A stretch of 36,648 nucleotides of DNA from Saprospiraceae bacterium (GCA_013361075.1 JABWAJ010000002.1:1-36648), one strand, 5' to 3'; positions 1-8,387 are shown, counted from the stretch's first letter. Notes: generated by a model not told the origin, from the sequence alone. Translations and numbers: made by a program.

Positions 1-1205
1 GCCTGTTGAAGTTCCTGATTGACAAAATCAGACGGGAGCCGGTCAGCCTGAAGGGAACACTGAATGATCGCGATATCCGGAACGGCACCAAGGAAGCCGT
101 CAATACGCTTACTATTTATTTTGAAAAAGAGCATTCGGAAGCACCCCGGCAAAAAGGAAGTTCGGAATCAGACGAAGCAAATATAGAAACAGGCGTGGAG
201 CTGACCTGGTATGGGTCTTTGACCAAATCCGGATTTGAACCAGACGAAATTACAGAAGCCAGCGCGTTTACAGATTTTGATAACATCATCTCTGCGATTG
301 ACAAACAACTCAAACGGGAAGAGCCTTCCAGCTTGCCTGTCCTCGTTTATTACCGTTGCGACTATGCAACCGATACGCCTGCCGCCAATGGGGAAATGAT
401 TAGTACGGAGGCTTTTAATGCCTATGATCATGCTTTATCCACCCGTTCTTTTGATTTCAGGCAGTTTTCCGAATGGTACAAATGGCGGGAAGATTTAGCA
501 AGGGATACAAAAAACGGACGGGATCGGCTCCGGGAAATTACTGAACAAGCAGTTTGTACGCTGTTGAGCGACAAAAAAAATAAATTTACTCTACTAAGAA
601 CTAAGGCATTGACAACGGGTATAGGTTACGAATTAACCGTTAGCAAAAATGGAGATCCCCTAAGTGTCAATCAATTTTCATCCGGTGAAAGAATGCTCTT
701 CGCCTTAGTCGCCGACCTCGCACGGCGCTTAGCGCTTGCCAACCCCGGAGTAGAAAAGCCACTCGAAGGTAACGGCATTGTCCTTATAGACGAAATAGAC
801 CTGCACTTGCACCCGGGTAAGCAGCAGGAGGTATTGCCTAAATTATTGGAAATTTTTCCGAATGTTCAATTTGTGGTGACAACGCATAGTCCGGTGGCCA
901 TCAACAACCTCGACCCTGAAAAGTCGAGTGTCTACATGCTGAATGATACTTCCACGGTGCAGTTGGAGCATTTTGCCGGGCGTAATATTGCCGAATTGAT
1001 GTACGAATATTATGGCATAAAATCCAGGCCGGAAGGTGTGCAGAAAGATATTGACGAACTATTTTCACTTATTGAAAGTGAAGATCCCAAACAAATCAAA
1101 CAGGCCAAAACAATGCTCAATCGCCTGAAAAAACGGCTTGGAGAAGAAGATAGCGCCGTAATGGATGCGGCAAATTCTATAGAACTATTAGAAGAGATAT
1201 TATGA
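1..1205 (+). CDS. COG3950-type AAA/ABC ATPase, PtuA-like, 5' truncated by window edge
   Basis: The open frame enters from the left edge; the track's first codon is a TTG at base 6, so the true start and the Walker A loop lie outside. Visible parts are an ABC-like signature FSSGER near residue 225 of the visible protein, a Walker B IVLIDEID near 260 and a switch histidine in TTHSP near 294. The first 200 residues hold the long insertion, including a LPVLVYYR segment, that I associate with COG3950 proteins. Its stop overlaps the next start as ATGA, so the two are almost certainly translated together. With an HNH partner this matches the Septu (PtuA/PtuB) or retron I-A effector arrangement, in which the ATPase controls the nuclease. 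The defence role is inferred from family and pairing; whether a reverse transcriptase precedes it cannot be seen. Confidence 0.8.
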   Translation, partial: LLKFLIDKIRREPVSLKGTLNDRDIRNGTKEAVNTLTIYFEKEHSEAPRQKGSSESDEANIETGVELTWYGSLTKSGFEPDEITEASAFTDFDNIISAIDKQLKREEPSSLPVLVYYRCDYATDTPAANGEMISTEAFNAYDHALSTRSFDFRQFSEWYKWREDLARDTKNGRDRLREITEQAVCTLLSDKKNKFTLLRTKALTTGIGYELTVSKNGDPLSVNQFSSGERMLFALVADLARRLALANPGVEKPLEGNGIVLIDEIDLHLHPGKQQEVLPKLLEIFPNVQFVVTTHSPVAINNLDPEKSSVYMLNDTSTVQLEHFAGRNIAELMYEYYGIKSRPEGVQKDIDELFSLIESEDPKQIKQAKTMLNRLKKRLGEEDSAVMDAANSIELLEEIL

Positions 1206-1939
1206 TTTTTATCAAGAAAAATCCGGAACCGCCAGGGCTAAAGCAGTATAAATCAGATATAAAGCACCTCGGCAGAACACCTTTATGGGAACAATTTTCA
1301 GGCGAAAACAGTGACAGGACATACGAGTCAGCATTTGAAGAACTTAGAATCTCACTTGTTAAAGAACAACGATCTGTTTGTTGTTATTGCCAACAGAAAA
1401 TTGCCTTCAAATCTGCTGAAACAGGGAAGTTGCTCATGAAAACTGAGCATTTTTTGCCTAAAAAGGGAAAACATGCCGTACCGGACAAGCAACTTGATTA
1501 TGGCAATTTGCTGGCAGTTTGCTTTGGAAACAGTGATACAGAACAGGAAAAGCATTGCGATTCCCATAAACTCGGCAATATTCTTCAGGCTATCCCAAAT
1601 CCATCAGAAGGAAAACAAAAGGATTTCAGGCCTTTTCTCAAGTATAAAGTTCAAATAAACCAACAAGAAGTGCTGGTGCTGCCAATGAGAAACGACGAAC
1701 GGCTGGAGGATGACATTAATAAGGTACTAAATCTGAACGAACAATCATTGCGTTCAAAAAGGTTTAGCGCATGGGAATCTGTATCGAGACTAATCAAAAA
1801 AAAAGATGGTACCTTTAAAGTCCAACGGATCAGGGAACTTTTGGAAATTTATACGCCTGCCGAGCAAAAAGAATATATGCCCTTCTGTGATTTTATTACT
1901 TCGTGGCTAAGGGAACATTTGAGAGAGATCGAAGGATAA
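1202..1939 (+). CDS. HNH endonuclease, TIGR02646/PtuB-like
   Basis: This 245-residue protein has the features of the TIGR02646 family (retron/Septu-associated HNH nucleases). There is a CxxC at C60-C63 (CCYC), an EHFLPK block carrying E82-H83, a DYGNLLAVC block with N102 and C107, and HCDSH at residues 118-122. These give two zinc-binding Cys pairs and the HNH catalytic His and Asn. The start ATG overlaps the ATPase stop by 4 nt, indicating translational coupling. The expected role is DNA cleavage under control of the ATPase as an anti-phage effector; this is family knowledge and not shown here. The gene ends one base before a perfect palindrome that probably ends the transcript. Base composition is visibly more AT-rich than the receptor gene that follows. 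Confidence 0.82.
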   Translation: MIFIKKNPEPPGLKQYKSDIKHLGRTPLWEQFSGENSDRTYESAFEELRISLVKEQRSVCCYCQQKIAFKSAETGKLLMKTEHFLPKKGKHAVPDKQLDYGNLLAVCFGNSDTEQEKHCDSHKLGNILQAIPNPSEGKQKDFRPFLKYKVQINQQEVLVLPMRNDERLEDDINKVLNLNEQSLRSKRFSAWESVSRLIKKKDGTFKVQRIRELLEIYTPAEQKEYMPFCDFITSWLREHLREIEG

Positions 1940-1981
1940 GGTAAGGTGTCGGACACTTTTGGAAGTGTCCGACACCTTACC
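1940..1981. repeat. Perfect 19-bp palindrome, REP-like or bidirectional terminator
   Basis: The arm GGTAAGGTGTCGGACACTT (1940-1958) is followed by the loop TTGG and its exact reverse complement (1963-1981). It lies between two convergent genes. There is no long T-run after it, so it may be a REP-type dispersed palindrome as much as a terminator. I recall similar GTGTCCGACACC palindromes from other genomes but could not check. Confidence 0.75.
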
Positions 1982-2009
1982 GTCTACCGTCCACCGTCCA
2001 CCATCCACC
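1982..2009. repeat. Heptamer tandem repeat GTCCACC x4
   Basis: Four consecutive 7-mers are present: GTCTACC, GTCCACC, GTCCACC, ATCCACC. They abut the palindrome and end two bases before the stop of the convergent receptor gene. This resembles the short tandemly repeated repetitive sequences (heptamers) described in some cyanobacteria and seen in Bacteroidota intergenic DNA. Confidence 0.7.
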
Positions 2010-2010
2010 A

Positions 2011-5007
2011 CTAAAACAAATACCGCACGCCAAACTGGAACTGCCGCGGCGGCGATGCCGAAAACAGGCGGTACGTATTCGACGATTTTGGTCCGATCTG
2101 GCTCAGGTTGCTGACCGTGCGGGTGGTGTTGTAGCCCGACCAGTTTTGCGCGTTAAAAATATTAAAAATATCGGCGCTGAATTCCAAGAGGTGTGTGCCT
2201 TTCAGCTTCAACTGGTAGCGCACCGAAAGATCGAAGGTTGTTGCCCAGGGCAGGCGGTCGCCGCTTTTTACCTCGCCCGGCCAGCGGTCGGCGGGCAAAC
2301 CAAAGCTTTCTCCGTCGCCATTGAGGTCGGTGGTGCCAAATACGGTGGCATCGGCAACGCGCGTCACGGGTTGGCCGCTTTGAATCAGGGCCGTTGGTGA
2401 AATGAGCAGGCCGCTCAGGGGCTCGTACAGCAATACGGCGCTGATGACGTGCCGCCGGTCGTTTTCATCCCAGGCGTATTCCGCATCAAAGTTGTTGGAG
2501 TCCTGGGCGCGGGTATTGATGCTGCTGGTATTGCTTTTCGTCCACGACAGGGTATAGAGCAGGCGGTACCCGATTTTATTGTCGCCGATGGATTTTTGCA
2601 GCATAAAATTAAACGCGGTATACCGGGCAATGCCTGCTGTTTCGGTCACAAAAACGTTGCGGGCAATGCCCCGCAGGGTGTCGTTGCCTTCCGCAACGGC
2701 GTAAAATCCGACAGCGTCGCGGTAAATCGGCACAACCCGGGTGGAGTCGGCGCTGGCTTGCGGGCGCACTTTGAAATCAGCAGGATTGTCGAACACCCAC
2801 GGCGTGGGCGCATTCAGGTTGCGGATGATGTACAGGTTGTTGGTGCGGGTGTGTACGGCATCGAAAAGAAACAAATGCTCGTCGGTCAACTTGCGCTGGT
2901 ACCCCAATGAAAACTGATGGGAGTAGGGATTCTGGAATCCATTGGGGTTCATGATGCGCAGGTTGGTGGTGAATTGCGATTCGCGGCGAACCTGAAGCTC
3001 CTCCGGAGAAGGGCCGTTGGGGAAGGTGACGCCTGGTGCCGTTGCGCGGATGTTGCCGGGAAAGGTAATGCGGTCAAGATCGGCATTGGCATCGAGTACC
3101 CCGGCCCGTTGGAGTTCGGCCAGCTGCTTTTTGAAATCTTCCGAATTGCTGCTGAATTGAAGGTTGTCGCTGTACACAGAATATTTGATCTTGTCGTAAT
3201 AAATGCCGTATCCTCCGCGAATGACGCTGCGGGGGTCCAGCTTGTAATTAAAGCTTGCACGCGGCCCGAGGTTGTTAAAATCGCCTTTGGTGCCGCCTCC
3301 TTTCGACAGGTTGTCGTAATCCCAGCGCAAACCGAGCGACAGGTTTAGCCGGTTGTTCACCGACCATTGGTCTTCCAGATAGGCGCTGTACACATTCTGG
3401 ATGGCCCCAAAAGTGGTTGGCCGCAATTCCACATCGTAAGTGCGCACGTTCACATTCGCCGGAATGTGCTCTACATTCAGTGCCGACCCGAGGTTCAGGT
3501 TGCGCATGTCGGTCAGTTGCTGATCGGTCAGGCGAACCGTATAAGTGCCGTAGGGGTTGCCGCCGCCGAGCAGCTGAAAATCGGAAGTGATGAACTCAAG
3601 TCCGGCTTTGAACTGGTGTCTGCCGCTGCGGTACAGCCACTTGCTCTGTACCTGGTGGGTGTATTCAAAATCGTCGAAAATAGCACCCGATTGCCCGACA
3701 ATGGCGATAGCAGTACCCGCCGGATTCTGGATGGTGACGGAAGGGGTGGTTTCGTTTACCGGCTGGCGGTAGTTCCAGCGGAAAAAGCTGTGCTGGTAAT
3801 TTAATTCCCCGTTGATTTTGTTGCCGATTTTGTACTGGTTGCGCAAGGCCAGGAGGTAGGTTTCATTGTCCTGTGCAGAACTGGCCGATGGAAACAAAAT
3901 GCCGCCTTCCAAACCGCCGCCCTGGCGTTGGTTGTAGAAACGACCCACCTGCGCCCGCACAGAAGTGCGCCACGATGGCGACCAGACGTGGTCAAGTTTG
4001 GCAGAAGCATACGTGAAGCGGTTTTCTCCGCGCACAATCTCATTTACACCGAGTTGCGCAACGTTGAGCAGGTTGTCCTTATAGTCGTAGGTTTGTTCTA
4101 CGTTTACATAAAAGAAGGTTTTGTCTTTTTTGATGGGGCCGCCCACGGATGCACCGACCTGGTGGCGCTGAAACCCGTCCTTAACCGGATTGCCGTAGAG
4201 GTCGAGGGTGGCAAATGCCGACGGGGCGTCAACTGCTGCACCGGGACGGGTAAGGTAGAAGGCCTCTCCAGTCCAGTCATTGGTGCCGGAACGCGACAGC
4301 ACGTTGACGATGCCGTTGCTGGTGTTGCCCCATTCTGCAGAATAGTTGTTGGTGAGTACGGTAATGTTTTCCACAAAACCAACGGGCGTATTGAATTTCA
4401 TGTTGCCGAGAAAGCGCTCGTTGTTGTCCATCCCGTCTATCAGGTAGTTGGTAAAAATGCCATTCAACCCATTGATGCTGATGTTAGGTCCTTCGGCGTA
4501 ACCAAGGATGGCAACCGTCACGTTGGGCAGGCGGAAAAGCGATCGCGTTACATCCCGGCCCTCGATGGGCAGGCGTTGCAATTCTTCTTTTTTCATTTGC
4601 CCCGATACTGCGGCGTTTTCTGTATTCATCCGGACCAGCGAGGTGCTGGAAATCAGGATTTCACCAACAGAGGCTACTGTGTGGCTCGGCAAGTTCAGCA
4701 CCGCATTTAACACGCCTTCTTTAAGGCTTAAACCGGTCAGGATTCCGGCCTGGTATTGGGTGTCATCCAGCGCGTAAACCGAATACGTCTTTCCGGCAGT
4801 CAGGTTTTCAAAAACGGCCAAACCTTTGGCATTGGTTTGCATGGAGTCGAGCACCCTAGGGTCGTTGTCGCCGGTCAGGTAAAGCCACTTGCTGGCAATG
4901 GGAGTGTCGTCAAGCAGGGAGGCGACCTGCACCCGAATGCTGCTTTGGGCAGACAACCCGGTAAAGGCCATCAAAGTCAGGAGAATGAGGAGTAGGCAGT
5001 TTTTCAT
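2011..5007 (-). CDS. TonB-dependent receptor, Oar-like, with carboxypeptidase-regulatory N-terminus
   Basis: This 998-residue outer-membrane protein begins with a signal peptide (MKNCLLLILLTLMAFTGLSAQ). An Ig-like regulatory domain covers about residues 22-110. A plug follows from about 120 to 240, with RLPIEGRDVTRSLFRLPNV and an NGIFTNYLIDGMDNNE stretch. The rest is a long beta-barrel ending in the aromatic terminus VRYLF typical of outer-membrane barrels. The layout resembles Oar-type receptors and not SusC, and no SusD gene is adjacent. The substrate cannot be told from sequence. The start is the ATG at 5007; no TAnnTTTG is visible upstream. Composition is GC-rich at codon position 3, which creates many long antisense ORFs in the track. 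It is convergent with the HNH gene and is followed on its other side by a same-strand glycosyltransferase gene. Confidence 0.9.
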   Translation of the reverse strand: MKNCLLLILLTLMAFTGLSAQSSIRVQVASLLDDTPIASKWLYLTGDNDPRVLDSMQTNAKGLAVFENLTAGKTYSVYALDDTQYQAGILTGLSLKEGVLNAVLNLPSHTVASVGEILISSTSLVRMNTENAAVSGQMKKEELQRLPIEGRDVTRSLFRLPNVTVAILGYAEGPNISINGLNGIFTNYLIDGMDNNERFLGNMKFNTPVGFVENITVLTNNYSAEWGNTSNGIVNVLSRSGTNDWTGEAFYLTRPGAAVDAPSAFATLDLYGNPVKDGFQRHQVGASVGGPIKKDKTFFYVNVEQTYDYKDNLLNVAQLGVNEIVRGENRFTYASAKLDHVWSPSWRTSVRAQVGRFYNQRQGGGLEGGILFPSASSAQDNETYLLALRNQYKIGNKINGELNYQHSFFRWNYRQPVNETTPSVTIQNPAGTAIAIVGQSGAIFDDFEYTHQVQSKWLYRSGRHQFKAGLEFITSDFQLLGGGNPYGTYTVRLTDQQLTDMRNLNLGSALNVEHIPANVNVRTYDVELRPTTFGAIQNVYSAYLEDQWSVNNRLNLSLGLRWDYDNLSKGGGTKGDFNNLGPRASFNYKLDPRSVIRGGYGIYYDKIKYSVYSDNLQFSSNSEDFKKQLAELQRAGVLDANADLDRITFPGNIRATAPGVTFPNGPSPEELQVRRESQFTTNLRIMNPNGFQNPYSHQFSLGYQRKLTDEHLFLFDAVHTRTNNLYIIRNLNAPTPWVFDNPADFKVRPQASADSTRVVPIYRDAVGFYAVAEGNDTLRGIARNVFVTETAGIARYTAFNFMLQKSIGDNKIGYRLLYTLSWTKSNTSSINTRAQDSNNFDAEYAWDENDRRHVISAVLLYEPLSGLLISPTALIQSGQPVTRVADATVFGTTDLNGDGESFGLPADRWPGEVKSGDRLPWATTFDLSVRYQLKLKGTHLLEFSADIFNIFNAQNWSGYNTTRTVSNLSQIGPKSSNTYRLFSASPPRQFQFGVRYLF

Positions 5008-5193
5008 AAAGAGTGATGTTTAGGTTTTGATAAAAAACGCAGGACAGCCTGTGCCGGATAGAATTCCCCAAAGGGATCAGCAACCCGGAGCAGGGGCCGT
5101 GAATGACCTGCATAAAAGAAAGCAATACAGTACCTTAGCAGATAACCTGTACCGCCATCATGAATAACTTGATGAATTGGAACGGATCAATGG

Positions 5194-5934
5194 TCAGGTG
5201 CACATGGGGGGTGCGCGAAGCCCTTTTGAAAAGCGGATGCTGCGGGCGATGAAGGAAAATTCGACGATGAATATTCCTGCCGGTTTTTCAGCAATCAGGG
5301 CATGAAGGAGCGTTCGTAATTTATTCAAAACGCAGCGTGCCGGGTGTTTCAGCCAGCGGCGTATGCTATCTGCGTGGTCGAGGTCGGCCAGGTGCCTGAG
5401 CAGGCTCGGTTGTGGTGCGCCGCGCTTAAAAAGTAAAGTAAGCAGGGATTGAAAAAGCCTGGGGGTGCACCAGGGAAGTTCCTCCCAGGTTTCCGGACAA
5501 AAATTCTTTTGGTGGATGCCGATGAGGTAAGCGCCCCCGTCGGTAGAAGGGCCAAGTACGCTGTAGCCTGACTCAAGCCGGGCTATTGCCTTTTCAAGGT
5601 CGCTGTGGCTAAGGTCCGGACTGTCATTGCCCACCACCAGTACCGATTCGAACCCACAATCAAACACTTCAGCGAGTGCATGGGTGATGCGTTTGCCGAA
5701 GCCAGTTTTGGTTTGATTGGATTCGTTGGAATGAAAAACAGGAAGGCCTGTTTCCCGGAGCAACGCCGCTGTTCGTTTGTGCAAAATGCCGAAAGCACTC
5801 CGGAAAACGGGTGCCAAATGCCGGGGAAACCGCTGTGCTTTTTCATCAGCAAGCGGGTCTTTTGCAAAAAAGAGTATGGCAGTTCGTTGCGTCAAGCGGT
5901 TAAAAGGATTGTTTCCAGTAAATATACGTAGCAA
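5194..5934 (-). CDS. DUF2064 / TIGR04282-family glycosyltransferase-like protein
   Basis: This is a small GT-A-like nucleotidyl/glycosyl-transferase of about 246 residues. Diagnostic segments are ILFFAKDPLADEKAQR at the start, SVLVVGNDSPDLS with the acidic D-x-P-D site near the middle, and GPSTDGGAYLIGI. The ORF's first codon is a TTG at 5934. No ATG exists before the conserved core, and a TAnnTTTG box sits about 20 nt upstream, so a TTG start (here or at the Leu codon twelve residues in) is the best reading. The family often sits with cofactor or surface-glycan genes; here the neighbours give no such clue. The C-terminal 60 residues look less conserved and end in basic and hydrophobic stretches. 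Biochemical role unknown. Confidence 0.75.
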   Translation of the reverse strand: MLRIFTGNNPFNRLTQRTAILFFAKDPLADEKAQRFPRHLAPVFRSAFGILHKRTAALLRETGLPVFHSNESNQTKTGFGKRITHALAEVFDCGFESVLVVGNDSPDLSHSDLEKAIARLESGYSVLGPSTDGGAYLIGIHQKNFCPETWEELPWCTPRLFQSLLTLLFKRGAPQPSLLRHLADLDHADSIRRWLKHPARCVLNKLRTLLHALIAEKPAGIFIVEFSFIARSIRFSKGLRAPPMCT

Positions 5935-5954
5935 CCGGCAATCCGGATTTGCGC

Positions 5955-5962
5955 CAAAGGTA
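5955..5962 (-). promoter_or_regulatory. -7 box TACCTTTG for the DUF2064 gene
   Basis: On the minus strand TACCTTTG matches the Bacteroidota -7 consensus TAnnTTTG. It would start transcription about 15 nt before the TTG codon. No good -33 TTTG is seen at the expected distance. Confidence 0.4.
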
Positions 5963-6113
5963 GTAGCATGAAGGTATTTAAACTGTCCGTGATACTACGT
6001 TTCAGTTCATCTTTTATAAGAGCAGGAAAAGCCTGAATCCTGCTTTCCCGGAAGGAAAGATAGTATAAAAAAGAATAAATTCATGCAGGTGAGCAAACTG
6101 GTGCTGGCTGCAC

Positions 6114-6121
6114 TATATTTG
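6114..6121 (+). promoter_or_regulatory. -7 box TATATTTG for the BioD-like gene
   Basis: TATATTTG matches TAnnTTTG and would start transcription about 45 nt before the ATG at 6174. A matching -33 TTTG is not visible. Confidence 0.4.
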
Positions 6122-6173
6122 AACTTAATATTGCAATCATTCAGGACAGCCAGTTCCTGTTCAACCCTTCTTT

Positions 6174-7289
6174 ATGCGGAACATCTTCATTGCGGCTTCC
6201 GGACAGCACGTCGGAAAAACGACTACCACACTCGGATTGGTTTCTAATTTGCGGAAAATGGGCTACAACACCGGATATTGCAAACCCGTTGGCCAGCAGT
6301 TTGTAGATGTAAACGGAGCGGTCGCGGACAAAGATGCGGTCTTGTTTGCCGATGTAATCGGCTTTCGGGTGGTACCCGAATGGCATAGTCCCGTTGTGAT
6401 TGGGTCCGGGGTCACCCGCCAGTATTTAGATGACCCTACCCAGTTTCATTTTAAGGAGCAGATACAGGCTGCTGCCCGGTCGCTGGATCCGCTGTATGAT
6501 ATTGTCGTTTATGAAGGGACCGGTCATCCGGGAGTTGGCAGCATTGCCGATGTGTCGAATGCCCAGGTGGCAAAACTGCTGGGCTGCGGGGTTATCCTGG
6601 TGGTGGAAGGGGGGATTGGCCGTACCATTGACCGGCTGAATTTGTGCCGCGCCATTTTTAAAGAACAGGACGTACCGATCGTAGGCGTTATTGTGAACAA
6701 GGTGGAAATGACTAAAAAAGAAGAAGTTACGCACTATGTAGGCAAGGCGCTCAACCACATGGGGATCCCGCTGATGGGGGTTATTCCTTATGACAAAACC
6801 TTGCTTTTTCCGATCCTTGAAACCATTCGCCAGGCAGTGAATGGTGCCTGTATTCTGAATGAGGACCGCCTCAACAACCGGGTTGAAGACATCGTTGCCG
6901 GCTCATTGGTGGACATAGAGGAGTTCAATACCTTTGAAAATATATTGCTGGTGGTTAGTTTCAAACGGGTAAAAGAAGCCGTGAAAAAAATCAAACGGAT
7001 TTCGCAGATCAAAAAATTAGAGCGTTCCCCGCTTTCCGGCGTTATCGTCACCGGCGACGGGCGTCATGCCAAATGGCATACCGAAGAGGATCTCTACCAC
7101 CCTTACTTTGTGGAACACCAGATTCCCGTCATTGCTACTTTGCTGGATACGTACGGGTCTGTGCTGAAAGTCAACCGGATTGAAGTAAAAATCAATACCC
7201 AAACTCCCTGGAAAGTTTCCCGCGCCATTGAGCTGATTCGCCAGCACCTGCATTTTGAACAACTGGTTGATTACCTGAAAAGTACCTGA
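6174..7289 (+). CDS. BioD-like P-loop protein with DRTGG-like C-terminus (stand-alone Pta-N-like)
   Basis: This is a 371-residue soluble protein. The N-terminal half is a dethiobiotin-synthetase/CobB-type P-loop fold: Walker A-like SGQHVGKTTTTLG at residues 9-21, a KPVGQQ motif near 38 and a YEGTGHPG block near 115. The C-terminal part (SGVIVTGDGRHA, then IPVIATLLDTYGS and a terminal helical segment) resembles the DRTGG domain. BioD-like plus DRTGG is the N-terminal half of long phosphotransacetylases (Pta), but here the catalytic PTA domain is absent because the ORF stops cleanly. It is too long and too divergent to be called BioD, and no biotin genes are adjacent. A nucleotide-dependent regulatory or metabolic role is possible; the function is unknown. 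It stands as its own transcription unit. Confidence 0.75.
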   Translation: MRNIFIAASGQHVGKTTTTLGLVSNLRKMGYNTGYCKPVGQQFVDVNGAVADKDAVLFADVIGFRVVPEWHSPVVIGSGVTRQYLDDPTQFHFKEQIQAAARSLDPLYDIVVYEGTGHPGVGSIADVSNAQVAKLLGCGVILVVEGGIGRTIDRLNLCRAIFKEQDVPIVGVIVNKVEMTKKEEVTHYVGKALNHMGIPLMGVIPYDKTLLFPILETIRQAVNGACILNEDRLNNRVEDIVAGSLVDIEEFNTFENILLVVSFKRVKEAVKKIKRISQIKKLERSPLSGVIVTGDGRHAKWHTEEDLYHPYFVEHQIPVIATLLDTYGSVLKVNRIEVKINTQTPWKVSRAIELIRQHLHFEQLVDYLKST

Positions 7290-7391
7290 TTCAAAACTGA
7301 GCGGAAATGTTAATGTATCTGGGTTGCATGTTGTTTTGTGAGCGACAGCCGTAATTTTATCTAAAAAAATAACGTTTATTGGAAATGAAGT

Positions 7392-7421
7392 TTTGAACGA
7401 ACCAGATGTTTTGTAATTTTG
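7392..7421 (+). promoter_or_regulatory. Bacteroidota-type promoter, -33 TTTG / -7 TAATTTTG
   Basis: TTTG at 7392-7395 is followed after 18 nt by TAATTTTG at 7414-7421, a good match to both consensus elements. It points at the small ORF at 7501 and predicts a leader of about 70 nt (or about 130 nt if the second ATG is used). Confidence 0.55.
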
Positions 7422-7500
7422 TTCTACCAACACCGGGTGCTTCGCAAGAGCAGCACTTGTCATCAAACACCGATTTTGCTAACCAAATCGCTTAAAGGTC

Positions 7501-7740
7501 ATGATCAGAAGAACGATCGCGTCGAGGCTTACACAAGCTAAGATTACTTTGAGTCAAACCATGGAAAGTATATTAGACATTAACCGCCGGAGAAAAACCT
7601 TACCATCCGACCCCTCTATAAAAAAAGACCAGGAACAAGCGCTCAGTGAAGAACTCAAAATACTCAATAAATTGGCCGAACAACAGGCGGTGCTCATTCG
7701 TAAATACGAAACGGCGCTGACCAAGCAGCCTTCTTCCTAA
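7501..7740 (+). CDS. Small hypothetical coiled-coil protein
   Basis: The ORF encodes 79 residues; a second in-frame ATG at 7561 would give 59 residues starting MESILDINRRRK. The C-terminal half is a charged helix with heptad-like leucines (LSEELKILNKLAEQQAVLIRKYE), suggesting a short coiled coil. The N-terminal 20 residues are basic and amphipathic. It has no signal peptide or recognised domain. A well-formed promoter upstream and the lack of a longer ORF on the other strand support it as a real gene. It stands alone, converging on coaD across a repeat. I do not recognise the family and cannot assign a function. Confidence 0.6.
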   Translation: MIRRTIASRLTQAKITLSQTMESILDINRRRKTLPSDPSIKKDQEQALSEELKILNKLAEQQAVLIRKYETALTKQPSS

Positions 7741-7756
7741 ATCAATTTAAGAGGGG

Positions 7757-7885
7757 TGTGAGGGGCAAAATGCAAAAGACAAGGGGCAAAAACCAAAATG
7801 GTATAATTGTCAACTATGGCAATTTACATAATTATTGACTTTTGCCCCTTGCCAACTTGCCTTTTGCCAATTTGCATCTTATACC
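7757..7885. repeat. Intergenic repeat with inverted arms (GGGGCAA / TTGCCCC family)
   Basis: AAGGGGCAAAA (7781-7791) pairs exactly with TTTTGCCCCTT (7840-7850), and GGTATAA (7800-7806) with TTATACC (7879-7885). The word TTGCCCCTTGCCAACTTGCC on the right is the reverse complement of the unit in the tandem repeat near 10777-10853, so one repeat family occurs at both places. It lies between convergent genes and may also end transcription. Confidence 0.6.
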
Positions 7886-7903
7886 AAAACATCTGACAAC
7901 GCA

Positions 7904-8365
7904 CTACGGGACAACTTCTGCGGGCAAAAACGGGCTGGCATCTCCGCCCCCTTTGATGATTTCCCGAACGATGGTTGAGCTGATGTGCGAATAGGCCGGA
8001 TCGCTGATGAGGAAAATGGTTTCCAAGCCCCCACCGACGATGTGGTTGAGTTGGGAGATGGTTTTTTCGTAATCGAAATCAGAGGCGTTGCGCAAGCCGC
8101 GCAGGAGGTAACGGGCACCAATGCGCTTGCAGTAGTGTGCGGTCAGGTTTTCAAACCAATCTACCCGAACTTTGGGTTCGTCTGCAAAAACATCCTTGAT
8201 CCACGTCATGCGCTGCTCCAGAGAAAAAAGGGTCTGCTTTTGAGAGTTAACGCCGATGGCGACAATTATTTGGTCGAATAAGGGCAACGCACGCCGCACC
8301 AGATCAGCATGACCGGTGGTAATGGGGTCGAAAGAACCTGGAAAAACAGCAATGTGGGACATCAT
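7904..8365 (-). CDS. coaD: Pantetheine-phosphate adenylyltransferase
   Basis: CoaD transfers AMP from ATP to 4'-phosphopantetheine, giving dephospho-CoA in coenzyme A synthesis in the cytoplasm. The protein begins SHIAVFPGSFDPITTGHADL, which contains the nucleotidyltransferase TxGH motif. LLRGLRNASDFDYE and the C-terminal ISSTIVREII (the ISST-xx-R signature) follow. The track ORF has 32 extra residues; the start is placed at the ATG at 8365 (or the next ATG at 8362). This gives about 153 residues, the usual family size, and a TAnnTTTG box lies just upstream. It appears to be a single-gene unit. Confidence 0.95.
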   Translation of the reverse strand: MMSHIAVFPGSFDPITTGHADLVRRALPLFDQIIVAIGVNSQKQTLFSLEQRMTWIKDVFADEPKVRVDWFENLTAHYCKRIGARYLLRGLRNASDFDYEKTISQLNHIVGGGLETIFLISDPAYSHISSTIVREIIKGGGDASPFLPAEVVP

Positions 8366-8379
8366 TTTTAGGTTTGCCC

Positions 8380-8387
8380 CAAATGTA
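8380..8387 (-). promoter_or_regulatory. -7 box TACATTTG for coaD
   Basis: TACATTTG on the minus strand matches TAnnTTTG and lies 15 nt before the ATG at 8365. It supports the shorter CoaD start, since the longer ORF would be translated across the box. No -33 TTTG is seen. Confidence 0.4.

Noticed and set aside
2146-4995. Many long plus-strand ORFs (up to 260 aa) opposite the first TonB receptor
   Set aside because: They are shadows caused by GC-rich third positions of the receptor gene; none has recognisable domains or start signals.
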